Below, piece by piece: positions 1-10,728 of a DNA stretch of 64,000 nucleotides. Position 1 is the stretch's first letter; every line of letters begins with the position of its first letter. The notes under the pieces were generated by a model. That model worked only from the letters and a program-made list of their open reading frames with translations. It made no database searches and was not told the origin of the DNA. This stretch comes from Anomaloglossus baeobatrachus (lineage: Eukaryota > Chordata > Amphibia > Anura > Aromobatidae). A program made the position numbers and the translations under genes. The stretch is taken from positions 105,789,135 to 105,853,134 of the forward strand of contig NC_134357.1 of the NCBI RefSeq assembly GCF_048569485.1. Reading direction: 5' to 3'.

Positions 1-547
1 GTGGCCTTCTATCCCTATCGGTGGGCTGTGGTCTTCTATTAGGGACTTTGGGTGGGACAGGACCTATAATCCTGGCCTCAATCGGTTAATTAGCTAGGCC
101 GCTGGTTTCAGTCCTGGCTTCAGGGTCCGAGTACCCCCTCTGTGCTACGGTTTCCGGGTCAGTTCCCCGTGTCGGTATTGGCGGGCTACAACCCTGTCCC
201 GGTCCACCTCGGTTCTGCCGAGCCGTCTTCCTGTCTCCTGCTGACGGAGACCATCTGCCACCTAGCCAAGGTACCGCTCAACTTGAACTTCCTCTGCTGG
301 AGCTACACCTAGCTCCAGCCCACACACCTCTTAACTCGAACTCCAAACTTAATCTGCTTGTTTTCCCGCCCCGGACTGTCTGGACCCCTGGGTGGGCGTG
401 TCCAACCACCTGGTCATGCCCACTGGTGTGTCTATCTTTCCCTAAGGGGAGGTGACTAGGTTTTCAGGTCCGCTGTGTGTTTCCTAAGTGAAGGAAGGTG
501 TTGTGTAGGGCCTATCTATGACTACCTTGTTTTGCCAGGGCATCACA
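1..547 (-). mobile_element. Ty3/gypsy LTR, cut by window edge
   Basis: Fossil LTR read on the minus strand, starting TGTGATGCCCTGG at 547 and running out of the window at base 1. It closely resembles the LTR piece at 53682-53920, including the stretch around 390-440, and its start matches other LTRs here (TGTGACGCCCTGG). No internal region follows to the right; the next 35 bases resemble the repeat at 61685-61740, so this LTR probably landed in that repeat. Broken or solo status cannot be decided from a partial copy. Confidence 0.7.
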
Positions 548-582
548 ATTCCATATTCACTGCTTTCATCTGTGATTGGTTG

Positions 583-3021
583 TGTAGTGCCCTACGGGGC
601 AGGTGGTTAAACCTACTCGTTGCCGTGCCATTTCTGGTCGGGTCAGGCGTTGTCACAGGGTGACCTTGCCCGGTTCCGTTACCCCGAGGCGTACAGTTAA
701 ATGGTGGGGGAAGGAAGCGGGGTATTTGGAAAAGAGTTTGTCGTGACGCCACCTGTTGTATGTGGCCAGGGAATAGCTGCCGGGTTCCTCTCCGAGGCAG
801 GTGTTAAGGCAGCCAGTATGGTGTCGCTCTCCACAGGGGGAGCAGGCCCCGGGTGGCTGAAGAGGGTAGTAATGGCCATTGGCGCCTAAGTGCTGGGCGG
901 CGGCGCCGGTAAGGACAAGCCAACACAGTCTCTGTGGGTTTAGGGTGCAGTTTCCTCAGAACTTCAGCTGCCAGCAAGGTCTTGCTGGTCACTGCCGTGA
1001 TGGGCTCCAGTCAATCCCAGATCCGGTAAAGGGGTCACCACCGGTATTTTGAATGTGAGAGTCCTATTTATAGGGTGTCCCCCTCCTCAGTTAGGTACCA
1101 CAGCTGAGCTCCCGCTCCAAGCTCCTGCGCCCTATGAAGTCCAAGTTCTCCAGAGATATGTCACCAGAACTATGGTCCTGACGGGTCTGACTGGCCCTGA
1201 TGTGCGTGTGTAATGCCTATTTATACTCCAAGTGGAACCTGCCCCCCAGGTGGCTGGCTTCAGTGACCGGGAAGTCCGTGCTCGTATGGCCACCCCCCTG
1301 CCTACCCTGAGCCAACACACTCTGTGTGAAGGTTCCTAGACTGTGTGTAGTGTGTGAATGTGGAACACCGGTGACTGACCCCCTCCTTACCTGAGATAGA
1401 TACCACACCCTGATTGGGGTGTAGTACCCTGTGGCGACCAGAGCCTCAGGGGTGCCAAATTCCCCGGGCAGCAACAAAACACAATTAACACCGTATTTTT
1501 ATATATGCATGTAACATATTAACAAGAAAAACATATTTTCCCCTTTTGGGAAGCAGCAATACTTCAAACATTTCAAATATGTTCAACATTACCAGTCACA
1601 GGTCTTCAGAACATTTCAAATCAGAAAATATCAGCAATGAGAAAAACATTCAACATAGAAAAACATCGAGAATTATTCTGGCTTGGTTGCTGGTGTTTCC
1701 AGAGGGCCGGTCCCGACCCCATGGCTTGGCACGAACACTGGACATCCTCTTGCATAATGTCCTGCACGCTTGCAATGACAGTAAACAGGAATGAGTAGAC
1801 CGACGGGATCAGCAACAGGGTCCCCTTCCGAAACAGTACTCAAGCCACCTCCCAGAACCCCTGGCTTTAAAGGTAGGATCATTACTACCTCACCCACAGT
1901 TCCATCATGAGGTTCCGGGCGATGAATATGCCAGCTTTGCACCCCACTGGAATTCGAGTAGACTTATCGGGTCAGTGTGTAAGTCTCAGCTGGACTGTGA
2001 CCTCTGGTCGGGTTGCTGGGTCTATCTCTGCCAGTACTCGGTGGTTGAGATTTTTCTGCTCCCTGCGGAGCTTCATCTACTCCCAAAGTACCAGGTGTCA
2101 AGTTCTTTCCTTCCTCTTTCAACTGGTCATTCGAGGTGGTAGACTCCACCCCCGGCATCAGATCCTTACTTCACGTGATTTTCAGGGACCCACTCCCCAT
2201 GGCGCTCCCTCTTCTTTTCCCGCGCGGAATTGTTAATGGTGACTGTTCATTTTGCAAAGGAACAGTTTCAGCACCAAATTATCCAGTTTAACACAATTCT
2301 GTAGGCGCACAGTACTCGGTTTAATGGGCAAGATATCCTATTCGTGACACCAAATTTAGCCCCCCACGGGGCAGGCGGTTACAACTACTCATCGCCAGGC
2401 CGTTTCAGGTCAGGTCAGGCATTGTCACGGGGTGGCCTTGCCCAGTTCCGTTCCCCAAGGTCCCGGGTGGCTGAAGAGGGTAGTAATGGCCATTGGCGTC
2501 TAAGCGCTGGGCGGCAGCACCGGTAAGGACAAGCCAACACAGTCTCTGCGGGTTCAAGGTGTAGTTTACTCACAACTTCAGCTGCTAGCCCGGTCATTCT
2601 GGTCACTGCCGTCATGGGCTCCGGTCAATCCCAGATCCAGTAAAGGGGTCACCACCGGTGTTTTGAAAGAGAAGGAGTGAGAGTCCTATTTCTAGGTTGT
2701 CCCCCTCCACAGTTAGGTACCCCGACTGAGCTCCCGATCCAAGCTCCTGTGCCCTGTGAAATCCAAGTTCTCCAGAGATGTGTTGCCTTAACTATGGTCC
2801 TGACGGGTCTAACTGGCCATGATGTGCGTGTGTAATGCCTATTTATACTCCAAGTGGAACCCGCTCCCCAGATGGCTGGCTTCAGTGATATGGAAGTCCA
2901 TGTTCATATAGCCAACCCCTGCCTACTTTGAGCCAACCCACTCTGTGTGAAGGTTCCTAGGCTGTATGTAGTGTGTGAATGTGGAACATCGGTGACTAAC
3001 CCCCACCTTACCTGAGATAGA
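583..3021 (-). mobile_element. Short Ty3/gypsy-type element with two LTRs, no pol
   Basis: Fossil element in minus orientation: 5' LTR 2355-3021, internal 1458-2354, 3' LTR 583-1457. The two LTRs align through the blocks at 583-660/2355-2430 and 850-1395/2462-3021. The base before the 5' LTR carries a primer-binding site at 2335-2352 (reverse strand of ATCCTATTCGTGACACCA), nearly the same as in the elements at 21.1, 29.8 and 41.8 kb. The internal 0.9 kb has no recognisable pol; a short minus-strand stretch near 1720-1790 resembles a gag zinc knuckle (CHCKRAGHYARGC). The LTRs differ visibly at many sites, so it is older than the other paired-LTR elements here. Broken, non-autonomous. Confidence 0.7.
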
Positions 3022-3265
3022 TGTAAGGATGTAAGTGTCAGGTGCCACAGGGTACTACAGCTAATCCCGGATTCCTGGAAGACCAGTGCTGGTAAATACC
3101 ACAGCACACACTCACACACAAAACCACGCCCATTTTCCCAGACTGGGTAACAGGCTAGAGATGGACTTGACCGGTGGTCACCTATAGGTTGGGACGCATT
3201 CAATCCACTAGTCAGAAACCTGGGAGTGGGAGGGGCTGATCAGTGGAGTGGACGGACATCTTGTT
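3022..3265 (+). other. Unassigned repeat, possibly LTR start
   Basis: Begins with TGTCAGGTGCCACAGGG around 3036, which resembles the start of the solo LTR at 10984. It may be the left part of another LTR whose right part lies beyond the MITE at 3266-3987. I see no coding signal. Confidence 0.3.
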
Positions 3266-3987
3266 AGGGCTCTTCTCCACTTGCGACTTCGCGATTTCCA
3301 TGTGCGAGTGATAAAAAACAAATCGGATCGCACTCGCACCAATGTTAAGCTATGAGATATTGTCCACTAGCTTAATTTTATACGATACGACTCGTGCTCT
3401 CGGTGAAATCCCAGCATGCTGCGATTTGCATCGAGTCTCAGCTCTCGCACCCCTATGCAAACCTATGGGAGCGAGAAAAAAAAAAAAAATCAGAATACGG
3501 GTGGCATGTGCATGTCATACAGATCCTTGACACTTGCATACAGCATCAGACTGGCTACCGGAGGAATCTCCAGTAAGACCAGTCCTGGCCGGGGTTACAT
3601 GCACTGAACTCCGGAGCTGTCACCTGAGCTCCGGAGTGCAGCCTGGACTGAATAGCGAGCTCCGAGTGATTGATTCCCCAGCGATTGTTGTTCAGCACAG
3701 CTGCAAATAAACTGGGCTGATCTCTGGAGCTCAGGTGACAGCTCTGGAGTTCAGTGCAGGTAACCGCGGCCAAGCCTGGTATTACTGGAGATTCCTCCGG
3801 TAGCCAGTCCTACGATGCTTGCATAAACACTCACATAGCACTCGCATGACGTTCGCATATCATACGGATGCTATGTGAGGGGAAAAAAAAAAAAAACACC
3901 GTACGCAGACCACACGCAGGACACTCGACTCACATTTGTAGCCGAGTATTGCTGTGATTTTTTTTAACGCAAGTGGAGAAGAGCCCT
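3266..3987. mobile_element. hAT-like MITE with internal inverted repeat
   Basis: Terminal inverted repeats AGGGCTCTTCTCCACTTGCG (from 3266) and its complement (ending 3987) match over 20 bases. No transposase is present. The centre holds a second inverted repeat: 3549-3632 pairs with 3729-3812, including the shared block ACTGGCTACCGGAGGAATCT. Flanks give no exact 8-bp duplication, so the superfamily call rests on TIR style alone. Confidence 0.75.
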
Positions 3988-4439
3988 TAGTTAGTGAAAA
4001 GTCACACAGAGCCCTAGTTCAGGAAGACGCTTCAGGCTTACCTGATAACAATCTGCCCAGTGAGGGGACCATCAAGGACCTTACCGACGTTAGTGTACGG
4101 TGCACAGCACAGAACCTGGGAATGGGGACAGAGGTCCAAGCCAAGAGAGATTCAAGCTGCCTGTCATACGGGCCAGGATGGAGACAACAGGAGGGGACCT
4201 CAAAACTCTTCAAGCCACGGGGACCTACCACTTACAGACTGGTGCATGGAAGCAAAGCTCACCAGTTCACTACACCGGCACTGGAACAAAGGGAATACCA
4301 CATTGGCAAAGACCAGCACCATCCGAGTTGCAGCAACTCCAAACCAGTGAGTAAAGCACAAGTAATCTAATCTAATACATGCGCCAATCCTGGGTGGCTG
4401 CAGGCTGATATTTTTATGCTGGGTCTCTACAGCCTGAGA
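3988..4439. other. Unassigned non-coding stretch
   Basis: Intergenic sequence on the right side of the hAT-like MITE. It may continue the LTR-like piece at 3022-3265, which the MITE would then have split. The open frames here are overlapping and unlike any family I know, so none is called as a gene. Confidence 0.3.
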
Positions 4440-4452
4440 ATACCAGCTCTCA

Positions 4453-4670
4453 GTTGTGGGCTTTATCCTAGCAGGGTATCAATATTGAGGGGGACCGCAT
4501 GCTGTTTTTTGTAATTATTTATTTAAATAATAAAAAAAACAAAACGCATGGGGTCCCTCTTATTTTGATACCCTGCCAAGATAAAGCCCACAGCTGGTGG
4601 CTGCATCCTGTAGCTGTAGGCTTTATCTGTGCTGGGTATCAAAATATGGGGGACCCTACGCCATTTTTTT
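4453..4670. repeat. Palindromic interspersed repeat with a third arm
   Basis: The arm 4453-4503 (GTGGGCTTTATCCTAGCAGG...) pairs with 4544-4593, separated by an A/T-rich loop. A third copy in the first orientation follows at 4613-4670 (GGCTTTATCTGTGCTGGGTA). This up-down-up order suggests a foldback element or a partial second copy. No coding capacity. Confidence 0.65.
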
Positions 4671-4699
4671 AAATTTATTTTTTACTGTACAATAGATCC

Positions 4700-5971
4700 G
4701 CAGACTCCAGTGGGGGGGAGGGAGCAGTGAATATGCATGAGACTAATGAGCGGCACTGGAAGTAGGAGGGGCTCCTTCCAGGTTAGTGGGCATGACCAGC
4801 TGGGTTAGTGAGCGTGACCAGCTGGGTTAAGAGCTTGGCCATGTTTTCTCCCTTCCACTACAATCATGCCCCTGTGTGATATTGGCCTGTTAAAGACATT
4901 ATACCTGGAAGGAGCCCATACACTCTAGCATCTACCGAGGACTGGTAAGTATAGGGCGCCTGCTTTACTATTTTTTCTCTTTCTACCTTTTTTTTTTTTT
5001 TTTTTACTACCTGAGTGCCACATACAGGTCAATAACCAGCCTGACCCAGCACTCGGGTACTCTTGAACCCTTGCAGATCTTGACATCACAGAAAAAGGCG
5101 CTGTAAAAACGCCACAAAAAATGCCACCTAAACCGCAGATGAGTACCAGGAGACATCTTGCCACAAGGTCAGGTTTTGGTCAGAAAAAACATCCTGTGTG
5201 AACATAGCCTACCAGAAACTTTGTGATTTACTTAGCTCAAATATTTGATGTGTATTCTTGGGAGATTTTAATTGTTTGGGTTTATTGCCCCATTGTCTGA
5301 TGTGAGGTGTATCTCTGATTCATCTATGCACAAAAACTGGCAATTGGAGGGCATAGGTCAATAAGACTACAAAACATTAACTCTAAAACTTGTGTAATAT
5401 TTGTGCAAGTCTCTATTTAAGATCATATTAAATATAGCAAAGACAGAAGCTCATGTACCTGCACCGTGGGACACCCAGTCAGTATTGGGATTTCCAGGAG
5501 TTTCTCTGTCTTTGTCATGCGTCTCTGACTGATATTCCAGACAGATGGTGTTCAAAAGCTCCTTTTTGATGTAAGTACTTAACCTTTGTATGTTGAATAT
5601 ACAAAAGTGTACGCAATATCATTCTTTTCTTTTAGGTTTGTATTTCATACTAACCTTTCTAATAAAATTAATTGCCTTTTTTAAAGTCTTATCTGAACCT
5701 TAGTGTTAAAAATTTGGCAAAACAGCGCTGTCACTGTGCACAGTGCGCATGGACTAGCACGGCTACTAAAACCAGGGTCAATCATCATGCTTAATTTCAG
5801 GGAGAAGGCAGAGACTACCCCAGTGACTGCAGCCTCTCCGCCTTGATGTTGCTTTGTTTTAGTATCCCAGAATGCACTGGTATTCTCTAGTGTTATCATA
5901 GAGGTAGTAGGGAAAAAAAATATATTACCAGTTAATGTAGTCAGGGAAGAATAGGAACTTTTTCATGCAAG
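4700..5971. other. Intergenic sequence, little recognisable
   Basis: Contains a poly-T run at about 4988-5005. The stretch near 5165-5215 (TGTGAACATAGCCT) resembles the end of a hAT-like MITE. The remainder shows no supported gene, RNA or repeat structure. Confidence 0.3.
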
Positions 5972-6779
5972 TACCGTATTTTTCGTTTTATAAGACGCAC
6001 CGGATTATAAGACGCACCCCAAATTCAGAGCAAAAAGAGGTGAAAAAAAAAATGGAGTCCGTCTTGTAATCCAGTGGTGTCTTACCGGAGGGGGCAGTAG
6101 CGGTGGTGGAGGAGTCACAGGAGACAGGGACGGTGGGTGTCCCAGAACTGTAGGCTGTGCTGGGGCCGCGGCGAAGGCTGGGGCTGTCGTGCCGGGGCAG
6201 CTTCTGCGGCTGCGGCTGTGCGCGGTGAGGGCTTCAAAGAAATGGCGCCCGGAGTCAGCACAGATAGAGTTCTAGGCTCAATGGCAAGCCGAGATCTCAT
6301 CTGCGCAAGCGCCACCTCCGGGCGATATTTTCGCGAAGTCCGCTGGATGGAGATCAATGGGCCGGAGGCGGTACTTGCACAGATGAGAGCGTGAGCCGAG
6401 AACTCCATCTGCACATGCGTCGACTCCGTGCGGCATTATTTGAAGTCACCGCTAGAACCGCAGCGCCAATCCAGCCAATGGGGACCCCCTGCAGACACTG
6501 CACAACCGCTACAGCTGCCGAAGACCCCGCGCAGACACCACACAGCCACTGCAGACACCGCACAGCCACCCCAGCAGCAGTTACCGGAGACCCTGCACAG
6601 CAGCTGCAGACACTGCACAGCCGCCGCAGCCCCTGCACAGCTGCCTCAGCATTCCCCGGCCTCTTGCGACTCCTCTCCACCACCCTGATAAACTATATTC
6701 AGATTATAAGACGCACCCCTCACTTTCCTCCCAAATTTTTGGGAGGAAAAGTGCATCTTATTATCTGAAAAATATGGTA
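5972..6779. mobile_element. MITE with TACCGTATTTTTC ends
   Basis: Left end TACCGTATTTTTC and right end GAAAAATATGGTA are inverted. Just inside both ends lie copies of TATAAGACGCACC (5999-6018 and 6703-6717). The core contains an inverted pair (about 6288-6322 with 6358-6390) and a G+C-rich imperfect array of GCAGACACYGCACAGCC-like units at about 6485-6650. No transposase. The end sequence is one I know as common in vertebrate interspersed repeats, but I cannot name the superfamily. Confidence 0.7.
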
Positions 6780-6810
6780 TGTTAGAAAATAGTTTAGATT
6801 ATGGCACTAA

Positions 6811-8095
6811 ATATACTGAACAAAAATATAAACACAAAACTTCTGTTATTGCTCCCATTTTTCATGATCTGAACTTAAAGATCTACGACCATTTCTACGC
6901 ATACAAAGGTCTTTATCTCTCAAATATTGTTCACAAATTTGTCTAATTCAGTTAGTGAGCACTTTTAATTTGCTGAGATAATCCATCCATCTCACAGGTG
7001 GGGGATATCAAGAATCTGATTAGACCGCATGATAATTGCACAGGTGTGCCTGAGGGTACTTCTCACATAGCGAGATCACTAGCGAGATCGCTGCTGAGTC
7101 ATGGTTTTTATGACGCACCAGTGACCTCATTAGCGATCTCGCTGTGTGTGACACTGAGCAGCGATCTGGCCCCTGCTGTGAAATCGCTGCTCGTTACACA
7201 CAGTGCTGGTTCATTTTTTGGACGTTGCTCTCCCGCTGTAAAGCACACATCACTGTGTTTGACAGCGAGAGAGCAACGATCTGAATGTGCAGGGAGCCGG
7301 CGTCTGGAAGCTGCGGACACTAGTAACCATGGTAAACATCGGGTAACTAAGAGAAGCACTTTGCTTGGTTACCCGATATTTACCTTGGTTACTAGCGTAC
7401 GCCGCTCTCAGGCTACAAGTGCCGGCTCCCTGCTCCCTGCACACGTAGCCAGAGTACACATCGGGTACATAAGCAAAGCGGTTTGCTTATTAACCCGATG
7501 TGTACTCTGGCTACGAGTGCAGGGAGCCAGCGCTAAGCGGTGTGCGCTGGTAACCAAGGTAAATATCGGGTAACGAAACAAAGCATTTTGCTTGGTTACC
7601 CGATATTTAACTTAGTTACCAAGCGCAGCATCGCTTCCACGCGTCGCTGGGGGCTGTTGGCTGGTCACTGGTCGCTGGTGAGATCTGCCTGATTGACAGC
7701 TCACCAGCAACCATGTAACGATGCACCAGCGATCCTGACCAGGTCATATCATGGTCGGAATCACTGGTACGTCGTTTAGTGAGACGGTACCCTTAGGCTG
7801 GCCACATTACAAGGCCAGTTTTATCACACAGCACAATGCCACAGCTGTTGCAAGTTTGAGGAACAAGCAGATGACTGCAGGAATGTCCACCAGAGCTGTT
7901 ACCCATTGAGTTTAATGTTCCATTTCTTTACCATAAGCCATCTCCATATGAGTTTCAGAAAACTTGACAGTACATGCATCTGGCCTCACAACAGCAGATC
8001 ACGTGTAACCACACCAGCCCAGAACCTCCACATCCAGCATCTGCCTAAGATCGTCTGAGACCAGCCTTCCAGACAGCATTTGTAAGGATCAGTTT
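6811..8095 (+). mobile_element. DNA transposon relic (ACTGAACAAAAATATAAAC end)
   Basis: The left end ACTGAACAAAAATATAAAC and the following bases match a DNA transposon end common in fish and frogs, probably of the ISL2EU/Harbinger kind (name uncertain). Matching internal sequence resumes after 7793 (GGCTGGCCACATTACAAGGC... CACAGCACAATGCC) and runs to about 8095. The MITE at 7054-7792 splits it. The right terminus is missing and no intact transposase frame remains. Confidence 0.55.
7054..7792. mobile_element. hAT-like MITE carrying three palindromes
   Basis: Ends GGGTACTTCTCACATAGCG (7054) and the complement of GGGTACCGTCTCACTAAACG (ending 7792) form imperfect TIRs. It splits a DNA transposon relic whose sequence continues on both sides. 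Inside are three successive hairpins at about 7321-7394, 7444-7515 and 7543-7627. The first and third share the arm core CATCGGGTAAC/ATCGGGTAAC. No transposase. Confidence 0.75.
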
Positions 8096-8978
8096 GCATA
8101 ACCAAAGAATTTGTACACAAAAAAATCAGAAATAGACTCAGGACCCCACATAGCCCTCCAAATATTATAATGGGCTCCACATGGCCATAATAATAATTTA
8201 GGGGTTAAAGGGTTTTGGGGGTCTTGGGGTCCTGTTGAGTGGGTGGCTTCCCTCTAGTCTGTCTGTGACAGTCACTCTGTGCCTGCAGTCCCGGACAGAT
8301 GTCACATAGAGGCTGAGTCTCCCGAAGATCAGACTCGAGCTGTAGGCATTGGCAGGAGTGAGGTTTCAGCGCCATCTGCTGGACGATTTGTGAATGTTAG
8401 TACTGCAAGAGAGATAAAGGCTGCTGCTTTGGCCCCATCTGCTGGTAGAGTCGAGCAGCATACCTGTGGCTGGGGTCCCGGACAGTGGTCACATTATATC
8501 TGGCTGTTTAAATAAACACACACACAAAAAAAAATGGACAACGGTGGATCAGGTGCCTTGTCCTAGGACTTGCAGAGCAGGTGCAATAACTTGCATCAAG
8601 CCAGATTCAAGCCCCTGCAGCATCTTCCCCATTTTGTCCAGGACCCTATCGACTTTAAGGGGGCAAGTTATATTTTGGTGTCCTATCGAGGGGAGCCTGG
8701 ACATCGGTAAACTTCCTGCCCAAGACCGTCGCTCACAAAGCAATCTCAGTGCCTGAGTGAGCCCAATTATACTCATACAGGCGCACAGGTATTCCCTGCT
8801 GACCCTGTAAAATTGTTGCACCCTGTTTCTTTGTCTCACCTAAATCCATGCAGCTGCAAGCCAAATTTGTTGCTGAGGAAATGTCCCTGTTTATTGGGGC
8901 TTTTAGAATGTGTGTCATTTTTTGTTCTTGAGAACCTGACGTCAGCAACGGTATGGGCATGCCATGGCTGCGCAAATG
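8096..8978. other. Unassigned intergenic stretch
   Basis: Contains a short repeated phrase CATCTGCTGG at about 8373 and 8439 and a small CA/A-rich tract near 8516-8534. No coding or repeat family recognised. Confidence 0.3.
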
Positions 8979-9362
8979 TGACGCCCAGGGTTATGGGGTA
9001 TTCGGTCCCAGGCAGTGTACAGTATATCGGAGGAATGTCACTTTGGTGGCCACTGCCCGGTTCCGTGCCCTGGGCCCTTTTTGTAAAGGTGAATATTTAC
9101 AGGGGATTAGAATAGTGTTCACACGTGATGCCACTTGCGGTTTGTGGCTATGTAGATGGAGCCGCCGCTGCACAATGTCCACTACTGGGGCTGGTGTTAA
9201 TGGCAGCCTGGATGTTAGACCCTCTGCAAGCAGGGCCGGGCCCCAGAGGGTAGGTATAATGACGGGTGTCTGAAGAAGGTAGTCCACACAAGGGGTTCAG
9301 TGCAACTGGTTCTTTACTCATTTTTTGGTGGTACTGGTAACTGATCATTCTGATTATGTGGT
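8979..9362 (-). mobile_element. LTR fragment, gypsy-like
   Basis: Fossil. TGACGCCCAGGGTTATGGGG resembles the edge of the LTR at 14389, and the block GTGATGCCACTTGCGG at about 9126 matches the conserved block GTGACGCCACCTGTGG found in the LTRs at 583, 14389 and 58944. The copy stops at the AT microsatellite. Truncated. Confidence 0.55.
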
Positions 9363-9363
9363 A

Positions 9364-9365
<2 letters not shown>

Positions 9366-9403
<38 letters not shown>
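9366..9403. repeat. (AT)n microsatellite
   Basis: About 19 uninterrupted AT units. Confidence 0.95.
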
Positions 9404-9407
<4 letters not shown>

Positions 9408-9408
<1 letters not shown>

Positions 9409-9600
9409 TCCCTGGCAAAAATTAAGAGACCACTGCAAATTTTTCCGTTTTTCTGATTTTTCTCTTAATAGGTATATTTTTGAGTAAACTGTACATTATT
9501 GTCTCATTCTATAAACCACTATGTTCAGAAAATAAATACAAAATTGCTTGCTTGGGATTTCAGAGACATGTTGTCAGTAGTTTATAGAATAAAAGGGCAA
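9408..9600 (+). mobile_element. Tc1/mariner-like end fragment
   Basis: CCCTGGCAAAAATTAAGAGA is a terminal motif typical of Tc1/mariner-type elements in fish and frogs. Only the end portion is present, and it is followed by a CA run at about 9604-9620. Confidence 0.45.
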
Positions 9601-9851
9601 TTTACACACACACACACACATACATACATAACAAAAAAAAAAACATTTGGAGACTCCATCTTTATTATTAAAAAAAATCCTTAGTCCGACGTAGTCCACA
9701 GGGAGAGCTCTGTCAACTCTGCTTCATCACTCTTTAAAGACAGAGAGAGAAGCAGGGAGTGCCATGTAAGCTCTTCTACATCGCTCTGTACAGAGCGAGA
9801 AGCAGACTGACGGTGAGAGTATGATTGCACTTGCGTCTGGCGTCAGTATCA

Positions 9852-10074
9852 GCCGGTACGGCCTTGCGCTCTCCGGACAGGAGTGCCTCAGCTGCCTGGA
9901 AATACATGCAGCTATCAGGAGAGTGTGCGGCCGTACCTTGTGATGCCGATGTGACACTCGCACAGTGACAAAGTTCAGTTAACAGGACCTCCGATAACGT
10001 CATAGTCATGTGACCAGTCTGTAAGCAAATGTCTATACAACATTCACACCAGACTGGTCACATGGCTATGACGT
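9852..10074. repeat. Two adjacent inverted repeats
   Basis: First pair: GGTACGGCC near 9855 with GGCCGTACC near 9928. Second pair: 9997-10021 (ACGTCATAGTCATGTGACCA) with 10049-10074, 25-base arms and a 27-base loop. Likely part of a foldback element whose outer ends I could not place. Confidence 0.6.
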
Positions 10075-10260
10075 CATGGAAAGTCCTTTAGGCAGTGCTG
10101 GTTACCAGGCGGCACAGCAATGATCGCGTCCGTCAGAGTCTGTAGGACGCGTCACGGCACCGGTAAGTATAATGGCAATATTTATTATTAACTATATTCT
10201 TTATTTTACAGCCCCCCATCCCATAACTGTAAAACCCGAGTTTGGTGATCGGATGCAAGT

Positions 10261-10728
10261 TTGCGTTATATCGATCCCAATCTTGATATTAACAAAATGA
10301 TTGGGCGAGGCTCCCGATCATCGGGGGGTTTGCTAATCACTATCGGGGGTATCTGTGGTCAATATGTGGTGGTCTATCTGGATGACATCCTGATTTACAC
10401 TAGTGATGTTCTGTCACATGTCCTACATGTACGCACTGTACTACAAAGACTCGGAGATAACTCCTTATTTGCTAAACTTGAGAAATGTGCCTTTTTTGAA
10501 GCAGAGGTTAATTTCCTGGGTTATATTTTGTCTGCAAAAGGCTTCCGCATGGATCCCTCTAAGCTTCAACCCATTAAGAGATCAGTACAACTCAAGTCCC
10601 TTAAAGCTTTTCATTGTTTCTTTGGGTTTGCAAATTATCAAACCAAAGTTATTAGAATCTTTTCCAAAATCACTAAACCCCTCACTAATTTGAGTAAAAG
10701 GGGGCACATGTGGTTAATTCAGTCATGA
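10261..10728 (+). mobile_element. Ty3/gypsy reverse transcriptase fossil
   Basis: Fragment of a gypsy pol with the reverse transcriptase active-site neighbourhood YLDDILIY and downstream motifs FLGYILS and FFGFANY. It is closest in style to the relic at 26.4-29.7 kb (FLGFANF). No LTR of its own is recognisable nearby. Truncated and broken. Confidence 0.75.

Noticed and set aside
3035-3060. Inverted copy of the neighbouring LTR edge
   Set aside because: TGTCAGGTGCCACAGGGTAC is better explained as the start of a separate plus-strand LTR than as a local inversion.
6137-6768. Overlapping frames in the MITE core
   Set aside because: They arise from the CAG/CAC-rich array and lack any domain.
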